From positions 1,055,445-1,119,444 of the forward strand of contig JAQFVV010006216.1 in assembly GCA_028023455.1 (NCBI GenBank): 64,000 nt of DNA, given 5' to 3'. Under the pieces are notes generated by a model. It ran no database searches. It was given only the letters and a program-made list of their open reading frames with translations, and was not told the origin of the DNA. Positions 48,502 through 59,356 of this stretch are shown in pieces. The DNA is from Epiperipatus broadwayi (taxonomy: Eukaryota > Onychophora > Udeonychophora > Euonychophora > Peripatidae). Numbering within the stretch: the stretch's first letter is position 1; the number at the start of each line of letters is the position of its first letter. Made by a program: the position numbers and the translations under genes.

Positions 48502-50484
48502 TGTAAGGGTCACTTACAATGTATGGAAATACTCATATATACACCCATTTGCAAGTCAGTACACTTTAATAAACAACATATAAATGATTGAAGCCAATAT
48601 AATACAAAAAAATAACTTACATGTATATTAATAATGTCAATTAGAAAACATTAGCTTTAAATAATAATAAAAATATTTTCCTAACTAGACATAACAATTA
48701 AAGATTAAATATTCCACAAATATAAATAAAACACAAAGTAAGCCTATTGTTTAGGAACCATGGAAACTAACAAAGACTTGAACTTTAGAACCTGAAGATG
48801 ATCAAGGTCAAGCATATCCAAGCAACCCATTGTTCAAAAGATAAAAGTTTATGATTCAATTACTTAATTGAAAACATTAACTAACTCAACAATCACTATG
48901 TATAAGAACCTCATGAAAATAACAGTAAAAAATATATATACGAAAAAGATTTTTTTTATATTCAAATATGAGAATAACTGCAAAGATGGTTGATTAAACC
49001 AAAGGAATTATTTACTTATGTAGCCTTTGACAGCAAGAAACTCTTTTACAATAATTCAAACCTGCACCCAAGGGAGTTTCCTATTAGACAATAACCATTC
49101 AGAAAAATAGAAATATTATCAATTGTGAAAACTATAAGGGAATAGTAGCACATTGTTCGAATATTATCAGAAGAGAAATTTTGCATATGATAATATTTAT
49201 ATCACAGAATCATATTTTAAAGTTTTTAACATTAAATAATTTATAAGTAAGAATATTCAAGTTATTTAAAATCTACTCCAATGTTTTCCAGCTAAACAAC
49301 TTACCATGGAGGTCTTGTGTAGATGCTTACCAGATGTAAACATTAATTTATCCATCAAATGCCTAATTGAGATGCCAAAATTCTGTACAATGAGCTTCTA
49401 CCTTAGTTTCACTATATCAGCTTGTAGAGGATGAAATGGATGCTATAAGAAGGCAGCACCATACCTAAGCTGATCAACAGTGCTCACTCTACCAATATAT
49501 GAATCCCAGGAAAAGTATAAATTTACAAGGTTGAGAGACTTTGCTGTGAGGTTTAGAAACATTTTATAGGACATTCTTAGAACGAAGTGTTGTTCAAATT
49601 ATTTAAGTAAATCATCTGAACTTTAAACTTTATCCATGATCAATGAGGAAGCATATGCCTAGCTTGGATCATTTCATTTTTCAAATCATGAAATAAAGAG
49701 GTGGAACTACAGCTTATAGGATAAGCAAATATTTTTGTTTTGTAATAAATAAAATTTACATTCCCCTTCCTGAACAAGTTTGACAGATCATCTAACTTAA
49801 TACAGGAGGTAAGATTTTACTTTGCTCACATTAAGAACACTCACTATGTACAGGACAGAATTGTTTGTTAACTTGTTATACTAATTAACTAACTCTTTTT
49901 TTTTTCAGTTGGAAACTATCAACAGTAGATTAATATACAGGGTTTTTTTTCAAGAAGATGGATTTACTCAGCTGGAATAAGCTGCAAGGACACCAATGAC
50001 TTTACTACAGTTTGGGTTTGAATATAAATTTGTTAGGATTCTCATTTTAAATTGTAATAAATTTATCAAAATCATTCTGTTTTAGCATGATTACATACTA
50101 TTTAAATTGAATCCACACATATACTCTTTTTCCTTATGTCATAATATTTTTAGCAAAATTGGTTAAGTTATTAATTCATTGCACTTATATAAAAGTGAGG
50201 ATATTGTTATTTATGTAGATTCACTTTTAAAGAAAGTCAAAAGCAACTTCTCCCTGAGTTTGAAATATGTGACATATTGAAACATGAAAGAGGAGTAGGA
50301 AATGGGTGAACTGATATAAATTGTTTAGATTTAATGCATCATTATTCAAAATAGCCATAAAATATGGATTCAATTATTTATCAGATTCTTCATCACATCA
50401 TTCACTGCATCCTACAAAAAGACCCTAGGTCTGACAGTAGTAAGATGTGACTCCCCTCTCTCATGTGGAAATCAGACCATTACA
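48502..50484. mobile_element. LTR-like insertion (1,983 bp) splitting PLE copy 1
   Basis: The insert begins TGTAAGGGTCACTTACAATG and ends GGAAATCAGACCATTACA, so the ends are TG...CA with a 10-bp inverted repeat (TGTAAGGGTC against GACCATTACA, one mismatch). It is flanked by the 6-bp direct repeat ATATAT (48496-48501 and 50485-50490). Removing the insert and one ATATAT restores the GIY-YIG reading frame. Its start matches the start, and its last ~100 bases the end, of the long LTR at 28699-31129 on the other strand. No coding sequence was seen inside, so a solo LTR of about 2 kb is the best reading; a non-autonomous element with LTR-like ends is the alternative. Confidence 0.75.
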
Positions 50485-50490
50485 ATATAT

Positions 50491-50750
50491 AGGTCAGTGT
50501 ATTTTGATCTTAAATAAAAAAAATAAAGATACATAAAAAGTAGAGTTAAAAATAAATATCTTAGTTCTGCTTTATATACCCATGGAAAAGATGCAGGCCA
50601 CTTTATTAATTTTAATGAAGCTAAAGCTGTCTTCTTTGAGAGAAATGAAATAAAAGGAATTAAAAAAATCTTTATTATTAAAAATTTATGATTCTGAAGC
50701 AATTAATTTATTTAAATGTGCTTTTAATACTAAGGGTGTATAGGAGTTAA
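50491..50750 (+). pseudogene. Penelope-like element copy 1, right part (GIY-YIG C-terminus)
   Basis: This continues the nuclease interrupted at 48502. It aligns codon by codon with copy 2 from 52210: VKNKYLSSALYTHGKD against VKHRYLNSALYIHELN, then FFERNEIKGIKK (containing the Glu that serves in catalysis in GIY-YIG enzymes), a frameshift, and DSEAINLFKCAF. The frame ends near 50745. The flanks prove it is the other half of copy 1 and not a separate element, because the upstream boundary is the insertion end with its target duplication. Confidence 0.82.
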
Positions 50751-50861
50751 GTGAAATTGGGTAATGTTTAGTTTAAATATGTTATTTTGTAGATCCTTAC
50801 ATTTAAGAAGTCTGCTTGTAGCAGTGAAACAATTGGTTTGTGCTTCAGAGATTTTGTTGGC

Positions 50862-50922
50862 TAGTCTGGTCAAGTTGTGGATTTGAGGAAGGTATTTGAT
50901 ATTGTACTGAAACGTCAGCATT
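50862..50922 (+). ncRNA. Candidate degenerate hammerhead ribozyme after PLE copy 1
   Basis: Hammerhead motifs are an established feature of many PLEs. Here TCTGGTC (about 50865-50871) offers a GUC cleavage triplet, followed by a short arm, then TTGAGGA (50883-50889), which differs from the CUGANGA core only by U for the first C. A small stem follows, closed by AGGTA/TACT with a one-base bulge, then TGAAACGTC (50908-50916), which contains the invariant GAAA. Stem III would be only one or two pairs. The position just downstream of the PLE coding end is right. The changed first core base makes activity doubtful. Confidence 0.35.
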
Positions 50923-51018
50923 TAGCTTTTTCACTATACGGAATATCCCGCAAATAGTAATAATAATATGACATATATATATATATATATATATCAAAAA
51001 CCATAAAACAATACAACT

Positions 51019-51941
51019 ACTTATTTAAATTGTTACCCTAGTGATTATGTGGCTCCAAAGGTTTTCTTTAATTTGAAATCTCATAAAAATAATTTTCCTT
51101 TGAGATGTATTTTTGATTTTACAGGAGGAATTGTTGATAAAATATCAAAAATTATTATAAGATATTTTAAGGATTATATAAAATTAGGTCAATTTTGTGT
51201 TTCTTCTTCTTTTGAAGCTTTTAAGAAAATAAATGGGTTTGTTTTGGATGATGATTGTGTTTTTGGTAGTTTAGACATTGAAAATATGTACCAATCCAGT
51301 TAATAGATTAAAAAGTATTGATGTTTTTGTGTCAATTTTAAAAAAATTGAAATGTTTTTTCTGCAGATAAGATTATGGTTTTTCATGATTTGCTTTTGCT
51401 GTTAGAGGATTCAATGTATTTTATGTCTAATGATATATTTTATAAGATTAGAGAGGGTTGGGTTATTGGTTATGTTATTTCTCCATTGATGTGTTCTGTC
51501 TATATTGATTATTTGGAGTGTAGTGTTATTAATCTGTTTTCATGTTCTATAAGATTATTTGTTAGGTATGTTGATGATTGTTTGTTTGTTATTCAGAAAG
51601 AGAAAATAGAAGAGTTTTTATGTGGATTGAATGCTTTTGATTCTAGTATTAAGTTTACAATTGAGGGGGGTAGTTTTGATTTTGTAAAATTAAAGTTTTT
51701 AGATTTAAATGTTGAGAAGGTTAATGATGTTTTATTTTGTAGTCATTTTATAAAACCTAAAAATTTGAGGAATCTGATTAGGCCTGATAGTTATCAGCCT
51801 TTTATACATAAAAAAATGTCTTTGTTGAATTTTTGTTGTACGAATAGAAGGCTTAATAATTTTAATAATAATGATGATATTCAAAGAAGTCAATTTGCAG
51901 CTGAATATGTAGAATTGGGTTATAGTCATGATTTTATTTAA
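51019..51941 (+). pseudogene. Penelope-like reverse transcriptase, copy 2
   Basis: PLE reverse transcriptases are related to telomerase. In order: YPSDYVAPKVFFNLKSHKNN (51028-51086), PLRCIFDFTGG, SLDIENMYQSS (palm motif A, with its Asp, ending at a TAA at 51301), a frameshift region to about 51375, then LEDSMYFMSNDIFYKIREGW and ISPLMCSVYIDYLE. Palm motif C is RYVDDCLFV with both Asp at 51573-51578. The thumb region includes LKFLDLNVEK, then DSYQPFIHKK. The last 188 codons (51375-51941) are one open frame ending at TAA 51939-51941. Only a few lesions separate it from an intact enzyme; the 5' third is missing. The GIY-YIG part follows after two more stops. Confidence 0.87.
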
Positions 51942-52070
51942 AAAGTTGTATTTAATAATAATGTTTATAGTCATGATTGTGATGGTAAGAATGTTGTTGG
52001 TAAGGATAATGATTATATGTCATTACCATTTAAGGCTTCAATTTATAATCTGGTTTAGAAAAATAGTCAT

Positions 52071-52472
52071 TTGTTGGGTGGAAGGAAGGTTGCATGGAAG
52101 AAGGGTTCTGATTTGAATTCATTACTTAATGATTCTAAACAGTCTATTGATAGTAGGTCTATTCCTGGTATTGTTTATAAGATTCCATGTAGTTGTGGTA
52201 AGTTTTATGTAGGCCAGAGTAAGTTTAGTCTTAATAAAAGGATTAATGTTCATATAAGTAGAGTTAAACATAGGTATCTTAACTCAGCTTTATATATTCA
52301 TGAATTGAATACAGGTCATACAATATTATTTGACAATGCTTCGGTTATTTTTTATGAAAAGAATGAATTAAAAAGAATAAAGGAGACTTTGATGATAAAT
52401 CTTCTTGATTCTGAGGCTATCAATCTTATGAAGACTTCTTTTGATATTAAGGGAAGGTGGAGTTTGAAATGA
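52071..52472 (+). CDS. GIY-YIG endonuclease domain of PLE copy 2
   Basis: In PLEs the C-terminal GIY-YIG domain cuts the target DNA. This open frame has 133 codons. The motif pair is GIVYKIPCSCGK (residues 33-44) and YVGQSKFSLNKR (residues 46-57), which corresponds to GIY and YIG, with the conserved Arg in LNKRINVHI. The His in the ALYIHELNTGH segment and the Glu in KRIKETLMINLL match the later conserved positions, and the frame ends RWSLK before TGA. The CSC word near GIVY is typical of PLE nucleases. The frame is separated from the reverse transcriptase frame by stops at 51939 and about 52056, so as it stands it is a detached domain, not a free gene. Confidence 0.8.
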   Translation: MLGGRKVAWKKGSDLNSLLNDSKQSIDSRSIPGIVYKIPCSCGKFYVGQSKFSLNKRINVHISRVKHRYLNSALYIHELNTGHTILFDNASVIFYEKNELKRIKETLMINLLDSEAINLMKTSFDIKGRWSLK

Positions 52473-52689
52473 ATTATGGGAAGGTTTGATTGTGTGTATA
52501 TATTTGTTATTTTTTATAGTTTGATTTTCACTTGAGGTCTATTTGTAGTAGATGAAACCATGGTTGTGAAAGGATTTTGGTAAAATTTTTGAATTTAATC
52601 TAGTATTGTATTGTTTTATGGTTTTTGATTTTTATTTTTGCTAGTATAGTGTTAGGCAAGTTTGGTGATATATATATATATATATTGAA

Positions 52690-54544
52690 TCACCCATCTT
52701 CCCTTCCACACCTCAACTAACTAATAATACCATGACGAAGGCAACAACTAACTATATCAACTATTACTTTCCTTTGCTTTGCCTTACTAAATTACCCAGT
52801 CTTCGAAAATGTTTAGTCCTCAGGTAAAGTGTAAATTATTATCAGTAGTAAACTATTAACAACACCAACACTCAACTACCAAACCAACACTGATCAAATA
52901 AACACTTTACTTTTTTTAAAAGAAGAAAACCCCTTTAGGCACCAGTTAATTACGGTGTAATTAACACATCCATCTGATCAGCACAATCTGGTATCTGAGA
53001 TCCCCGCTAGCTCAATTGGTTTCTAATCACCCTCTAACAGAACAATAACTCGTATATCAAATACACCGCCCAAAGCTACTACTACCATTTTAAAAAAAAA
53101 TACTACGATAATTAAACAAACTGTCCTAGCTAACAACACAAAAAAATGTCTACTCTAATATTTCAATTTTAAAGATAAATAATAAATACTATTATATTAA
53201 ACGCATAAAACATTTACATCTTTAAACCAACAAATCCTTATTTTAAAATAATATTGTAATCTCCCTATTCCTTTAATTTTAAAAATCTATTATTTATTAT
53301 CGATGGTTAGATTTTTTCCCTCCCCACTTATTAAAATATATTATTATACTTATCTACACATATTAAAATTAAACATAAACATTTAAAAAAAAATAGTTTA
53401 AGTATTTTGTTTTATTCAAAATAAATCAATCATTTTATCCTATACTTAAAACATGCACACTTTCTTTTTAAAATTAAAATAGGCATTTTAATACATCAAC
53501 ATAATAAATAAAATATACACGTTACATTAGTTTTAAACTCACACATATGTGCAAGCAATGTCTTTAAATAATTATTCAGTATAGAAGCTGATATCTTTTA
53601 TTACTATTATTTCAAAATATTATCTCATGAAGTTTAAAGTCTTATTTTCTAAAAATTAATTCATAGAATTTAAAGTTTATTTAATACAGTTTATCTTTTA
53701 TTTTTAAAAGGAAAATCAGGAAAGAGATGATATTAAAGTCAATAATTACCTAGGATTTTATAAGTTCAATATGTTGTACATGGCACACTACAACTTCTTT
53801 AAAATCATTTATGACCAGTTAACGACTCCTTCTTGAATCCTGTGATACTGTATGACTTTCGTGGCTTGTTTAGCATACACACACTCTGTTACTTATTTGA
53901 TTTATTTGAGCATGGTTTCCTTCTGAAGTAATTGCAGATTTTGATGCATAAAAAGGCCCTGCACACCACAATGATTTAACAGTGCAACATGTTTGGAAAT
54001 ATAACAGTCTAAATAACTGTTAAATTTGTTGGTTCAAGAATTATTTTAAAAAAAGAAAGAGAGAGTGAGAGAGTGAGTCCCAAATAGCAAAATGTTGAGA
54101 TATTTATACTATTTTTAAACAATGGAAAACTTTATTAACAGTAGCATCTATTGTCTCATGAAATTATCAGCTTTTTGCTTGTTTTCTTTAAAACTTTTAT
54201 ACACACACACACATTTAATTGTTTTATTACAGGATAAAACGAATTTTCTTTATTATTTTATTATGAATTAATCAAAATAATATTAAATCATTTTTATTAT
54301 AAGACCCTTTTTTCTTTTTAAATAAATAAAAAAACTCTTATCATTTTTAAAGGCATTTATGGTTTATTCTTATTTAATAATAAATTCCCCCCTTCCCCCC
54401 TGCTCTTTAGTTTTACATTTTATTCTTTCAATTTTATGTTTTAAAAAGGTGAGATTTATAAAATTAATTAAATATCAATGTACTTTAGTACAATATATAT
54501 ATATATATATTGAATCTGTGCATATATATATATGCTGGCTTCAC
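52690..54544. other. AT-rich sequence, C-rich at its start, no gene recognised
   Basis: The stretch 52690-52900 is rich in AC words. A tRNA-like A box (GCTAGCTCAATTGGTTT) lies near 53009-53025 but lacks a matching B box. A somewhat GC-richer patch lies at 53770-53960. No gene supported. Confidence 0.35.
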
Positions 54545-54591
54545 CATTCACTGTGGACTAGCTAAGACCCTAAGTCCAATCACAGTGAATG
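54545..54591. repeat. Short hairpin with two stems
   Basis: CATTCACTGTG (54545-54555) pairs with CACAGTGAATG (54581-54591), and GGACT (54555-54559) pairs with AGTCC (54573-54577), with a loop of about 13 nt. It lies beside (TA)n tracts. It could be a degenerate element end or an RNA hairpin, and no family is recognised. Confidence 0.7.
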
Positions 54592-55381
54592 TATATTCTT
54601 TTCTTAAAATACATTATCATCTGCACAAATAATTATGTAAGTTACAGAAGGAAAGTTTTTTTAAAAAAAAATCAATAAAATAAAATATACAAAATTTAAA
54701 TTTTTATTTGGAACTATTTTTTTTTAAATATGGCAGAAATAGACAAGATAAATTTTCATAATTAAAACAGAATCAATTAACGAATGCAATTAATTTATGA
54801 AACCTTTTAATTGAAAGAAAAATAGATAACAGGAAAAAATTTGAATCAATAGGCTACTAATAAGTACTTTAATTAAAAATAGAATTGAAAAAAGTTATAA
54901 ATAAATAATTTTTCTTTTTGTTCTGGATCTGTTGTCTTGCAGAAGAATAGATTTTTATTCAGAATTTTCAGAAAGTTGATTGACAAATTTACAAGATAAT
55001 TTACTGAGAAAGTTTGCTGTATTTTCTTCAAACCATAATCTTTTCTTTTTGTTCAGCATATATGTCAATCAATCAGAAAATTGTTACTCTACAAAAATGT
55101 GAGAGTAATCATCTTTGCTTCACCCTCCTGCCCATTTCTGACACCAGAATCATAGCCATGTGATCCAGCCAGAGAACTACAATGCTACCCTATGTTCATG
55201 ACAAATGCCTAACTGTTTTAATTAATTCTTTCAATGGAAAATGTTAAATAGACATCAAGAAAGAAACTGGCAACATTAATGGTTTGCATTTTTACACCAG
55301 CCTTCTAGTTACTGTAACTATTCCATGATTTGAAATGCTTTATATTTCCTCAATGTAAATTTAAATATCTGCTTTGTTATT

Positions 55382-55383
<2 letters not shown>
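54592..55383. other. AT-rich sequence, no gene recognised
   Basis: Nothing supported here. Confidence 0.4.

Positions 55384-55451
<68 letters not shown>
55384..55451. repeat. (TA)n microsatellite, about 34 units
   Basis: Uninterrupted AT dinucleotide run. A Tyr-Ile open frame across it is an artefact. Confidence 0.97.
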
Positions 55452-55456
<5 letters not shown>

Positions 55457-55801
55457 CTATATGTTTGTGTCTTGTAAAATTATATTTCATTAATTGCTTT
55501 CTTTTCGCTTTTTAAAAATATTGTAAGGGTGGTTTATTACATATAATGGCAGAAATAATTCTTATTAATTTAATTGAAAATGTGTTACTTAACTTTTAGC
55601 CATTATGCACCTGTAATTAAGGATTTATTTTATATATGTTTTATTTAGAAAGAGAGAAAGCAAATCGCAGAAAGTGCAAATCCCATTCTTAGAATTAATA
55701 TTTAGTTGCTAAAGATTCTTTCATATATGTATAAAATATTCTATTATAAAATTTTTAATTTAGCCCTTTATATATATATAGATATATATATATGTATATA
55801 T

Positions 55802-56487
55802 TGTAATGGGCACATACGCCATTACATTATTTTTTTTATTAAACACGAAAAAAGAAAAGTTCGCAAATAAAAACTTTTTTTTAAGAATTAAAAATTGAAA
55901 TTAAATATCATCTAAACTCAAATATATATATATATATAAAAATCGCACAGATGAAAAAAATTATTAAAATAAAACTTCATTAAAAATAGAAAAAGTATTT
56001 TAAAAGCAAAAACTTAAAAAGATTTAGAGATAAAAATATATCTTTAAGTTTGGAAAACAAATTAATTAATGTTATTGAAAAATGGAAATGATTATTTTAA
56101 TTAGTCCAAGTGTACTAGCCCTTGTGCATTTAAATGTATAAACAAAGGTCAGATAGAAGAGGGAAACAATAGAAACTAATAGCCAATAAAAGAAATCCCT
56201 CAAATTGGACCTCAGCGAAAGAACTATCACCATCGTCATGAGTAATGTCCACTGGATCTGAAAGCTACTATAAAAAGTGAGTGAAGAAAAAGCTGAAAGA
56301 GGGATGTGACTGTATGGTTTAGTGCAGAGTTGAAGGAGAAGGAATTGAAAAGATGCACTCTTCAATCCCTTCAGTTTTGGTAAAAGAAAAGAAATGACAT
56401 CATTTTCCCTATATTGAGAACCACAGGACATCGGGGGAATTAACGCTGGCATCCAAATGGCAAGCAACTTCAAGAAATTAGAAACTA
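55802..56487 (+). mobile_element. 686-bp repeat R55, copy A, LTR-like
   Basis: Nearly identical in length and sequence to 58670-59356. It starts with a short palindrome (55802-55826: TGTAATGG and CCATTACA arms) and contains a TATAAAA box at 56269-56275. Near its end, TGGCATCCAAATGG follows AACGC, resembling a primer-binding word. This suggests LTR plus leader in plus orientation. Minus-strand frames (56072-56473) are open for 133 codons, but the corresponding frame in copy B is shifted, so it is probably not coding. The family is unknown. Confidence 0.75.
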
Positions 56488-58669
56488 CGGACTTGTTAAA
56501 ACCATAAAAACTTTATGAAATCTAATGAACTTTAATTAATTTGAAAACACTAAGAACTCTAAAATATAAACTTTCCCAGTATTTACTTTATAGAAATAGA
56601 ATCCTATCTGACCAACTTAATTTATTAATAAGTAATTTTATGTGATGTATTTCTTTTTTAAAATCATTTCCATTTATTTATTTATTTATTTTGTTCTTTA
56701 AGTTTTTATTATGATTTCTGCTTTTTGTTAAACTAAATTATATAAATGTTAAATTTAAGTCAGATGTGAATGGCTATATAGATTTGTAAAGTTATATTAG
56801 GGGAGGGTAATCTTAGGTTATTCATTCTGTAGTTGAATTAGGTCAATGGATTGGATATATTGGTGTAATTAGTAGATGTAGTACGAGATTCGCTATGGGC
56901 AGAATCGCTTTATATGCCACACACCCCCTGTTTGCCTATGGAATGGGATCATAAGGCAGCAAAAAAGAACCACAGTCCCTTTTCCTATGGAGTTCTTTTT
57001 TATTGCTCTTCCCATCAGATAGATGTAGTATTCCTATCTGGACAAGAGTCAATTTTTTCTCTTAACCTACATTTGTGCTGTCATATTCGTATTACAGTGA
57101 ATACATCGATGTATCAGATGGATTGACTTTGGTTTAACTGCAAACTTTTGGCCTAAGGTTAAATAAGAGATAAAATATTTTCTTTTCAAATGCAATCTAT
57201 GTAGTCTATTCATACTCGACCCTCTAAATGCATTAAATTTAAGTTGGGTATAGACGCTTGCATATTTGATCAAAATATATAGACATTCGGTAAATAATGA
57301 TACCTTACGGTGAGTATCTAAAATGTATTTATTTGGATGTCTTTTAAGTTATTGGTGTCAATGTGGCATCTTATGATGAATGCCATTGGGTTTATAAATT
57401 TCCCTCTATAATTCCATCAATGACTTTATATTTTGATCATTTATGTTTATTTTGAAATGTTTTTAACCATGTAATCTATGTAACCGATCTATACTCAACA
57501 TTATAAAACAACTTTTATAAATCCATCTGTGCGAACTTATAAAAATTAAAATGTAAATTAAAATCTAAAATCAAAGTTAAAAATGTAAATTAAATTTTAA
57601 AATGTAAAACTGATACTAAAATAATTTTAAATCTTATATATGTTTAAATAAATGTTTGTGTGTAAATACTGGCAGTGGCTTATTTTATTCTTTTTTTAAA
57701 AATATTCTTAGATAAGAATTTATAAAATATAAATCTCTGCTGTTCCACTGAGCTAATGACAATGGGCTAATGATCGGAATCAAAATATATAAAATTAAAA
57801 AAAAAATTTTTTTAACTTACGTATCTGCCTACTTTATAAATTTTCTAGGTTCAAATGCCTAGTGGCGCCCTATAGTGTAGATAAGGTAAGTCTCCATTCA
57901 CCCCGATCATTATAATTGGACTCCTAACATGGGCCAATCTTTAATAAACCACCAGAACCTGAGAATTTTTAAAATGAATCATGCCAGTAACATTTTTTTT
58001 CTGAAATAAGCACATTTTTGTATTAACGAAAAGTTATAGGTTGAATTTTGTTTTAAAAGCACTGCCAGAAAGAAATAGCACAAATATTAAACATGAGAAA
58101 GTATTAATAATTTTAAATTGTATTTTGTTAAAAAGAAAGTCAAAAGGTTGCAATTAATATGGTTTTTTTTGTTAATATATAGTATGCTTTTACGTGTATA
58201 GGTGCGCACAGCCATGTAAGTTTATGATGGTAAATGTGGTACCTTACAATGAGTACCTTTGGGAATTTACTTCAGTGTAATCCTATGTAAGCATTTCAAT
58301 CAGTCATAAATAAGTTGGTGGTATTTATAATTGTGCTGCAAATATACACGTATAAACTCATTATTTCTTAAAACATATTTACTTCAATGCAACCTTCTTA
58401 AATAAATAATTTATATTATTCACTTGTGATGCTGTTTTGTTAGAAATGAAATATAGAGAAAATAGAATTTTTGGGGAGGGGGGAGATGTAAATGTAGATG
58501 GTTCTTAGGAAAACAATGGTCAACATTTTTCTTTTTGGTATATAATCTTTTTTGTAAAATTACTAACCGAATGTCTTTGTAAATTTTTGTAAATCATGTA
58601 CCATAATTACTAACCCTAAGTAAAATATTTTTTTTGTTTGTTTATTTTTTTTATGCAAGTTTACTGATA
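56488..58669. other. Sequence between the two R55 copies, no gene recognised
   Basis: About 2.2 kb. A 70-codon open frame at 56914-57126 has no recognisable domain. A word TACCTTAC..TGAGTA occurs at about 57301 and 58248, and an ATCTATGTA word at about 57196 and 57473, suggesting an old internal duplication. TGGCGCCC at about 57862 is the canonical tRNA-Lys primer-binding start but has no LTR end before it. No pol motif was seen, so this is not shown to be the inside of an LTR element. Confidence 0.45.
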
Positions 58670-59356
58670 TGTAACAGGCACATATGCCATTACATTATTT
58701 TTTTTATTAAACACAAAAAAAGAAAAGTTCGCAAATAAAAACTTTTTTTTAAGAATTAAAAATTGAAATTAAATATCATCTAAACTCAAATATATATATA
58801 TATATATAAAATCGCACAGATGAAAAAAATTATTAAAATAAAACTTTATTAAAAATAGAAAAAGTATTTTAAAAGCAAAACTTAAAAAGATTTAGAGATA
58901 AAAATATATCTTTAAGTTTGGAAAACAAATTAATTAATGTTATTGAAAAATGGAAATGATTATTTTAATTAGTCCAAGTGAACTAGCTCTTGGGCATTTA
59001 AATGTAAAAACAAAGGTCCTATAGGAGAGGAAAATAATAGAAACTAATAGCCAATGAAAGAAATCCCTCAAATCGGACCTCAGTGAAAGGACTATCACCA
59101 TCGTTGTGACGTAATGTCCACTGGATCTGAAAGCTACTATAAAAAGTGAGTGAAGAAAGAACTGAAAGAGATATGTGACTATATGTGTTAGTGCAGAGTT
59201 GAAAGAGAAGGGATTGAAAAGATGCACTCTTCAATCCCTTCAGTTTTGTTAAAAGGAAAGAAATGACATTGTTTTTCCTATATTGAGGACCACAGGACAT
59301 TGGGGGAATTAATGCTGGCATCCAAATGGCAAGCAACTGCAAGAAATTAGAAACTA
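58670..59356 (+). mobile_element. 686-bp repeat R55, copy B
   Basis: Matches copy A from the first to the last base of the shared block (start TGTAACAGGCACATATGCC, end AAATTAGAAACTA), with perhaps 5-8% differences and the TATAAAA box at 59138-59144. It runs directly into a minus-strand RTE fragment at 59357, whereas copy A is followed by unrelated sequence. The shared 3' end is therefore a real repeat boundary. Confidence 0.78.

Larger units (their letters stand above)
50993..52629 (+). mobile_element. Penelope-like element copy 2, with inverted end fragment
   Basis: This is a better preserved PLE, 5'-truncated so that its coding part begins within the RT fingers. The 24 bases at 50993-51016 are the exact reverse complement of 52606-52629 in its 3' untranslated region. 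This terminal inverted arrangement fits the known tendency of PLEs to carry rearranged, partly inverted ends. (TA)n runs lie immediately outside both ends (about 50973-50992 and 52668-52684). The coding parts are listed separately. Confidence 0.85.

Noticed and set aside
53005-53075. Canonical-looking A box GCTAGCTCAATTGGTTT
   Set aside because: The expected B box downstream is missing, no acceptor stem can be drawn and no second copy was seen.
55523-55560. TGTAAGGGTGGTTTATTACA as another LTR start
   Set aside because: It resembles the long-LTR start, but no matching LTR body or end could be followed downstream.
56072-56473. 133-codon minus-strand open frame in repeat R55
   Set aside because: In the other copy (58940-59342) the frame is shifted midway, and the reading resembles a mirrored regulatory or LTR-like region with a TATA box. 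Conservation follows the nucleotide repeat, not the protein.
57740-57790. A-box-like word on the minus strand (TTAGCTCAGTGGAACAGC)
   Set aside because: A B-box-like word lies only on the wrong side. It could be a permuted relic, but the evidence is too thin.
57862-57880. TGGCGCCC as a primer-binding site
   Set aside because: No LTR end (..CA) directly precedes it and no gag follows, so an 8-bp match by chance is a sufficient explanation.
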